This document shows positions 60,901 to 64,000 of a stretch of 64,000 nucleotides of DNA, piece after piece. The notes under the pieces were generated by a model. That model was not told the origin of the DNA. It ran no database searches and saw only the letters and a list, made by a program, of their open reading frames with translations. This DNA comes from Nocardioides alpinus (GTDB lineage Bacteria; Actinomycetota; Actinomycetes; Propionibacteriales; Nocardioidaceae): assembly GCF_900112035.1 (NCBI RefSeq), contig NZ_FOKC01000009.1, positions 77,855 through 141,854 on the forward strand, read 5' to 3'. The translations under genes were made by a program, and so were the position numbers. Position 1 is the first letter of the stretch, and every line of letters begins with the position of its first letter.

Positions 60901-61476
60901 GACGCCTCTTCGAGTCGTGGCGACCTCACGCTCGAGAAACGCGACTACCTCGTAGAGCGCCTGGTGGTGAGCTTCGAGGATGAGCGCCTGGGTTCCCTCG
61001 TCCGCGACACCCCAGAGCGCAGAGACCGACTTGGGCACGCTGAAGGTGAAGTCGTAGCCCGCGACGGCACGTCGCGTGCCGGCCGCGACCTCCTCGTGCG
61101 CGATCGTGGCCGTGGCCTCGCGTCGCTGCTCCTCGCTGAGGTCAAGAGGGAGATTGGCTACCCGGGTCGCCACCCGAGCCTTCGCCGCGTCGTACTCCGG
61201 GAAAGCTCGACCGAGCGATTCGCCAGTCACGGGATCCCGACCTGAGCCGAGCAGCAACGCGAGCTGCTGGGGCGTCACCTCGTCCCCTCGTTTGATCTCG
61301 CCACCACCGAGTGCATGGAGTCCCGAGCCGAGCCAGCGGCCGGGTGGCGTGCCCTCCTCGGTGTAGTACCTCGTGAGCGGGGTAAACCCGCCCATGTCGC
61401 GATCCCGACGGACCACGCTCTTGAGCAGGTAGTCGTATCCCCTGCCCGCCGACATCACCCGCATCGAGACGGTCAC
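57946..61476 (-). CDS. traA: MobF-family relaxase-helicase (TraA/TrwC type)
   Basis: GTG 61476, nine bases after GGAGG, gives 1176 residues; earlier in-frame starts are unlikely. The N-terminal relaxase has GRGYDYLLKSV (catalytic tyrosines), TFSVPKSVSALWGV and the histidine triad LHTHVVISNKV (near 223). An AAA/RecD-like helicase follows, with Walker A GPAGAGKTTAMHAL (near 548) and VIIDEATL. The central SPTLQ-to-WEL section links them. The C-terminal third is long and charged. It nicks the transfer origin and unwinds DNA for conjugation. Confidence 0.93.
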   Translation of the reverse strand: MTVSMRVMSAGRGYDYLLKSVVRRDRDMGGFTPLTRYYTEEGTPPGRWLGSGLHALGGGEIKRGDEVTPQQLALLLGSGRDPVTGESLGRAFPEYDAAKARVATRVANLPLDLSEEQRREATATIAHEEVAAGTRRAVAGYDFTFSVPKSVSALWGVADEGTQALILEAHHQALYEVVAFLEREVATTRRGVAAGDGAVAQADIVGIVATAYDHWDSRLGDPQLHTHVVISNKVRTAEDGRWRSLDGRPLHAAVVALSAHYNAVLADRMTRTFGIEWEQRDRGKNHNAAWELEPVPESLIREFSSRSRMVDEETDRLIDEYVARRGRRPSATRIIELRAGATLSTRPEKVIRSLFDLTTEWRERAHPILGASAAEWARRVTAGPVASPTLQADDIPLNVVAEVGISVVGAVSEKRSTWRHWNLWAEASRQTMGWRFASVEDREAVIGMVVDAAKGESQSLTPPELAISPEVFRREDDSTVFRPRHSVVFTSEELLAAEDRLLARSTDLTGPSVSLDVLERVGRRQRRLSAEQVETLARIAASGRQIDLLVGPAGAGKTTAMHALKTAWTEEHGRGSVVGLAPSAVAAHVLAEDLGIGCENTAKWLHEYERGRAQFRHGQLVIIDEATLAGTLALDRLATLAAEAGAKVLLVGDWAQLQSVEAGGAFTILAAARPDTPELTEVHRFTNEWEKTASLDLRFGRTEVIGTYVRHDRVREGTTDEMMDAAYLAWSDDVRSGRAAILVAEATETVKYLNTRARADRIAGGDPAGSIEVNLAEGTRASTGDLVITRSNDRRLSTMRGGWVRNGDRWRVTNVNKDGSMTVQRLDAKGESVTLPAAYVAEHVDLGYAVTAHRAQGLTVETSHVVVSCATTRENLYVSMTRGREANIAYVALDKPDEVHAPPESDEVNARTVLYGVLKHSGAELSAHQMIVEEQEKWSSIAQLAAEYETIAAVAQRDRWVGLVRNCGLTDEQVDSVLGSDSFGPLTAELRRAEANRHDVDRLLPVLVGRRSFEDADDVGAVLISRLRKTSPPKDGKCRAEPRHIVGLVPMAVGPISSEMMTALTERHTLMESRAAALAFNAVEADAPWLKRLGAPPRSDAARSSWLNEVRTVAAYRDRYRVDGRSALGEVRHTAQKFDAARARQAIRRARAIADNTRHTQNGGDLSIDRQRRAIV

Positions 61477-61829
61477 CGGTGCACACCTCCCTGGCATGCA
61501 GGTGCCGAAGTTGTTCCACAGGTCGGCCAAACGCCCGGTTGTCCACAGGCCGCAGGCCCACAGAGCCCCCCTCGTTCTGCAAACGGTGTATGTCGAGAAG
61601 GACGACGAGCTCGAGGAGGACGGGCGAGCGACGGCGGATCGACCACCGCACCTGGAGGACAGCGAGCAGATCAGGTCAGAAGCGAGGAGGGAAAATCATG
61701 GGAGACAGTTGCGTGGGACGAGTAGTCAGTGCGTCAATTGGTCCTGACGGAGTTCAATCCGGAAGTCACAAAGTTCTCCGCCAGTTCCTTCTCGGGGCGC
61801 CCTCGAGAGGGGAAGTCAGGAACTCGGCG
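61477..61829. other. Intergenic region between divergent transfer genes; possible oriT
   Basis: I see no convincing gene in these 353 bases. They separate the relaxase gene (minus) from the secreted lipoprotein operon (plus), the usual position of a transfer origin in MobF elements. A TTGTCCACA sequence at 61538-61546 equals the actinobacterial DnaA box, and TTGTTCCACAGG lies 27 bases before it. No clear inverted repeat and nick motif could be recognised by eye. Confidence 0.4.
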
Positions 61830-62456
61830 ATGACAATCTCACGGGGAGCCCGCGCACTCGCGGCTGCAGCACTCCTGCTGGCCGCGATGACTGCATGCGC
61901 CGGCGACCGCAACAGCAACAGCCCCGGCGCGCCGACCAGTCCCGCCTCGAGCACGCCGGACTCAACCGGGTCGACGACCCCGCCGCCTACGGAGACCGAA
62001 CTTGCCTCCCGGGCCGCGTCCGAGATTCTCCGCAGGTACTACGGGGTCCGCAACGACCTGCGGCAGGACCCGAAACTGCCTTTGACGCGTCTGGGCACGG
62101 TGGCAGTCAGCGGCGAGCTCACTGCACAACGTCTTCTCGTGAAGAAGGAGCGAGAGGCCGGGCACCGTCAGGTGGGTGACACCAAGGTCGCCCAGTTCAA
62201 GGTCCAGTCGGTCAACCTCGACAACTCCGACCCGGCGTCCGGGAAGGTCCCCACCGTCCAGATCGATGTCTGCGCCGACGTGAGTGACGTGGACTTCATC
62301 GACTCCGGCGGCGACTCGATCATCAGTTCTGACCGTCCCGACAGCGGATGGATTCGATTCCTCGTGTCGAACTACGAATGGGACGCTGATCCCGATGGCG
62401 GATGGCGGGTTGCTTCCAGCCAGGACCTCGAGCGCGAGCCATGCGACGTGTCGTAG
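61830..62456 (+). CDS. Secreted lipoprotein of the transfer region
   Basis: ATG 61830, preceded by GGGGAAG and CAGGA, gives 208 residues. Signal TISRGARALAAAALLLAAMTAC has a lipobox, MTAC. A Pro/Ser/Thr linker follows, then a domain with LASRAASEILRRYYGVRNDL and VPTVQIDVCADVSDVDFID, which ends WRVASSQDLEREPCDVS. This NTF2-like form is frequent in conjugative elements of actinobacteria, but no function is known. It overlaps the next gene by 16 bases. Confidence 0.72.
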   Translation: MTISRGARALAAAALLLAAMTACAGDRNSNSPGAPTSPASSTPDSTGSTTPPPTETELASRAASEILRRYYGVRNDLRQDPKLPLTRLGTVAVSGELTAQRLLVKKEREAGHRQVGDTKVAQFKVQSVNLDNSDPASGKVPTVQIDVCADVSDVDFIDSGGDSIISSDRPDSGWIRFLVSNYEWDADPDGGWRVASSQDLEREPCDVS

Positions 62457-63397
62457 GAACCACGTTGGTGATGTTGCTCGCGCTTGCGGGCTTGCTGCTC
62501 GTTGCCGAACCGGCGTACGCCGACCAGGTCTGCCAGGTCACTGATCTGGAGACAGGTGTGTGCGTCGTCTGGGTCGAGGTGCCTGGCACTCCAGGCACCC
62601 CCGGCGAAGAAGGTGATGACGTTCCGGAGCAGACGGGCGGCGGCGAGGGCTGCGTCTGGGATGGCACGGCTCTCGGCATCACGCAGCCCCCGCCAGGGCC
62701 GGTGCCATGTTCGACGGATGCTGGCTATTGGTCCAACGGCTTGAACTGCTACATCCAGCTGGCGACGCCGGTGCCACCAGCTGGCGACCCCGCGTGGCAG
62801 GGACACGAACCAGGCGACGGCGCCGTCTATCACTGCTACCAACCGCAGACCGGGATCTTGGTCTACCTCTGGTCGCAGGATCCGCCGCCCGACTCGGGCA
62901 CCACGGCGACACCCGGAGAGGTCGCCCGGATTGCGATTGAGGACATGGAGCTCAAGGCGATCAACATCGGACTGGCCCCCGAACCTGGTCCGGGCAGTGT
63001 CGGCCTGGTCGGGATGCCGGTCTGGATGTGGGCGGCCAGTCCGGACGACCACACGTTCGGGCCGATCACGGCGAGCGCCTCGGCCGGCGGGATCACGATC
63101 ACAGCCACGGCGAGGGTTCACAAGGTCACGTGGGACATGGGGGACGGCACCCAGGTGGTGTGTCGCAACGCGGGAACTCCATACAGGGCGGAGTACGGCA
63201 AGCAGGAGTCGCCCAGCTGCGGCCATGTCTACGTGACGTCGAGCTCACGAGAGCAGGACGGCAAGTTCTCCGTCACTGCGAGTTCGGACTGGGTCGTGGA
63301 GTGGACAGGGGCTGGGCAGTCGGGAGTGATCCGGCTGAACGGACTGAGGCGATCGGTCGCGATCGCGGTCGGGGAAGCGCAGGTGCTCGTGCAGTAG
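62441..63397 (+). CDS. Secreted cysteine-containing protein of the transfer region
   Basis: ATG 62441 overlaps the lipoprotein end and gives 318 residues. Signal RRVVGTTLVMLLALAGLLLVAEPAYA is followed by a mature part with several cysteines (QVCQVTDLETGVCVVW, CVWDG, CSTDAGY, NCYIQLA, YHCYQPQ). A later Ig-like/beta domain includes TWDMGDGTQVVCRNAGTPY and SCGHVYVTSS, recalling PKD-type WDMGDG motifs. Such proteins accompany pilus or secretion genes in conjugative elements. Assembly of surface structures is an inference from position only. Confidence 0.65.
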   Translation: MRRVVGTTLVMLLALAGLLLVAEPAYADQVCQVTDLETGVCVVWVEVPGTPGTPGEEGDDVPEQTGGGEGCVWDGTALGITQPPPGPVPCSTDAGYWSNGLNCYIQLATPVPPAGDPAWQGHEPGDGAVYHCYQPQTGILVYLWSQDPPPDSGTTATPGEVARIAIEDMELKAINIGLAPEPGPGSVGLVGMPVWMWAASPDDHTFGPITASASAGGITITATARVHKVTWDMGDGTQVVCRNAGTPYRAEYGKQESPSCGHVYVTSSSREQDGKFSVTASSDWVVEWTGAGQSGVIRLNGLRRSVAIAVGEAQVLVQ

Positions 63398-63426
63398 CGA
63401 GCGCCGCGACGGGAGAGGTATCGAAC

Positions 63427-64000
63427 ATGACCAGCACCATCACGAGGGACGGTAGGAGCGTCGCCCACGGGTCGACACCGCCCTCCCTTCCGCTCGTACC
63501 GCCTCCCAAACTCCGTCGCAGGCCAGCCTTGGTGGCGGGTGCTGTCGCCGCGATCTGTCTCGGGGCACTGCTCGCCGCTTGGGCGTGGACGTCGACCACG
63601 AACACGCAGGAGGTTCTGGTCGCGCGGTCCACCATCGAGCGCGGCTCACTGATCACGGAAGACGACCTCGCGCGGGTCCGGATCAGCGCTGATCCAGCCC
63701 TCTCCCCCGTGGCTGCCTCCGCGTTCGACGACCTGGTCGGGAAGCGGGCAGCGCTCGACATCGCTGAAGGTGGGCTGATCACGGCTGGGGCCACCACGAC
63801 GGAAGCGGTTCCTAGGGACGGGGCATCGATCATCGGGGTGGCTCTCTCCGCAGCCCAGTCGCCGGGAATGGCGCTCCAGGCCGGAGACCGTGTACGGCTC
63901 GTGGTCACCCCACCGCCCGGTGGTGAGCAGTCGTCAGGACCCCCAGCGTTCAACAATGCCGAGGTCGTGGAGGTCAACTACGACTCCGAGAGCGGCGTCT
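63427..64000 (+). CDS. SAF-domain (CpaB/RcpC-like) protein, truncated by window end
   Basis: From ATG 63427 the frame stays open to the window end (191 residues). After a Pro-rich N-terminus a single helix (ALVAGAVAAICLGALLAAWAW) leads to a SAF domain: EVLVARSTIERGSLITEDDLARVRI, DLVGKRAALDIAEGGLIT. In RcpC/CpaB this domain acts in Flp/Tad pilus assembly, and actinobacterial conjugative elements often encode it near the type IV coupling genes. The rest of the gene and operon lie beyond the window. Confidence 0.82.
   Translation, partial: MTSTITRDGRSVAHGSTPPSLPLVPPPKLRRRPALVAGAVAAICLGALLAAWAWTSTTNTQEVLVARSTIERGSLITEDDLARVRISADPALSPVAASAFDDLVGKRAALDIAEGGLITAGATTTEAVPRDGASIIGVALSAAQSPGMALQAGDRVRLVVTPPPGGEQSSGPPAFNNAEVVEVNYDSESGV

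Larger units (their letters stand above)
24187..64000. mobile_element. Integrative conjugative element or genomic island, left end and cargo (partial)
   Basis: The element starts at the tRNA 3' fragment and continues past the window end. It carries a tyrosine integrase at the left end, a MobF-type relaxase-helicase (57946-61476), small proteins of conjugative-element type, and a large cargo for copper, zinc/cobalt, cadmium/lead and mercury-type metals plus extracytoplasmic redox proteins. Type IV coupling and secretion genes are not seen, but would be expected beyond 64,000 next to the SAF-domain gene. Two nested elements, with metal cargo in one and conjugation genes in another, cannot be ruled out. 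Confidence 0.7.

Noticed and set aside
61538..61546. DnaA box (TTGTCCACA) as part of a replication origin
   Set aside because: Only one exact box is present, without an AT-rich region or a replication gene; reported only as a note in the oriT candidate region.
61496..61747. 83-codon frame upstream of the lipoprotein gene
   Set aside because: Composition is low-complexity and basic, no ribosome-binding site, overlaps the divergent promoter region.

Overview
The window comes from a high-GC actinobacterium. Codon use, chains of genes overlapping at ATGA or GTGA, an intergenic CTGCGCGACCTGCTCAACCA repeat of the kind I associate with Nocardioides, a DUF222/HNH gene and MobF/TraA-type conjugation genes all suggest Nocardioidaceae. 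That placement is inference; no rRNA gene is present.

Positions 1-24,140 look like ordinary chromosome. A truncated DUF222/HNH endonuclease gene is followed by an eight-unit tandem repeat, then a MalY/PatB-type lyase, a small unknown gene and thrS. Next comes a plus-strand chain of four overlapping glycosyltransferase genes (5229-9242). Facing it is a minus-strand chain of six overlapping genes (15076-9854): a UbiA prenyltransferase, a geranylgeranyl-reductase-like flavoprotein, a type III polyketide synthase, an ICMT-like methyltransferase, an FAD monooxygenase and idi. Together they read as a prenylated phenolic-lipid or quinone pathway. A PAS/GAF/SpoIIE phosphatase, an ABC exporter behind an iron-box-like sequence, a TetR regulator, an MscS-related channel, a TagF-like transferase and an AbgT transporter complete this half.

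At 24,187-24,212 lies the 3' end of a tRNA (tRNA-Val-like acceptor and T arm) without its 5' part, with the tRNA's downstream terminator still on the chromosome side. Beside it are three TGGACACG direct repeats and a tyrosine integrase. Everything from there to the window end reads as one integrated conjugative element or genomic island. Its far end, and the restored tRNA, should lie beyond base 64,000.

The island cargo is envelope metal and redox handling. A copper block holds a P-type ATPase, DUF2933, DUF305 and DUF6153 proteins, and a cupredoxin-like lipoprotein. An extracytoplasmic thiol-redox operon follows (DsbA-like, VKOR, CcdA, TlpA-like). A BlaI-type repressor is coupled to an M56 protease. 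Downstream are a CopD-CtaG fusion, CopC and a cytochrome c maturation pair (CcsA, ResB). Then come a zinc/cobalt-type ArsR-CDF pair, a multicopper oxidase, secreted phosphatases, a MerR-controlled cluster with a MerT-like protein, and a CmtR-type regulator with a cysteine-tailed transporter. The conjugation end carries a MobF relaxase-helicase and the start of a secreted lipoprotein/SAF-domain operon.

The strongest new signal is a 19-bp palindrome (MTACKAN-N5-NTMGTAK) found at four island promoters: before the DsbA-VKOR-CcdA-TlpA operon, just upstream of the BlaI repressor gene, between resB and a DUF3093 gene, and between a secreted-protein gene and the ArsR-CDF pair. It defines a candidate BlaI/M56 regulon for envelope redox and metal stress. 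Two further palindromes resemble CsoR operators, but no csoR gene is visible here.
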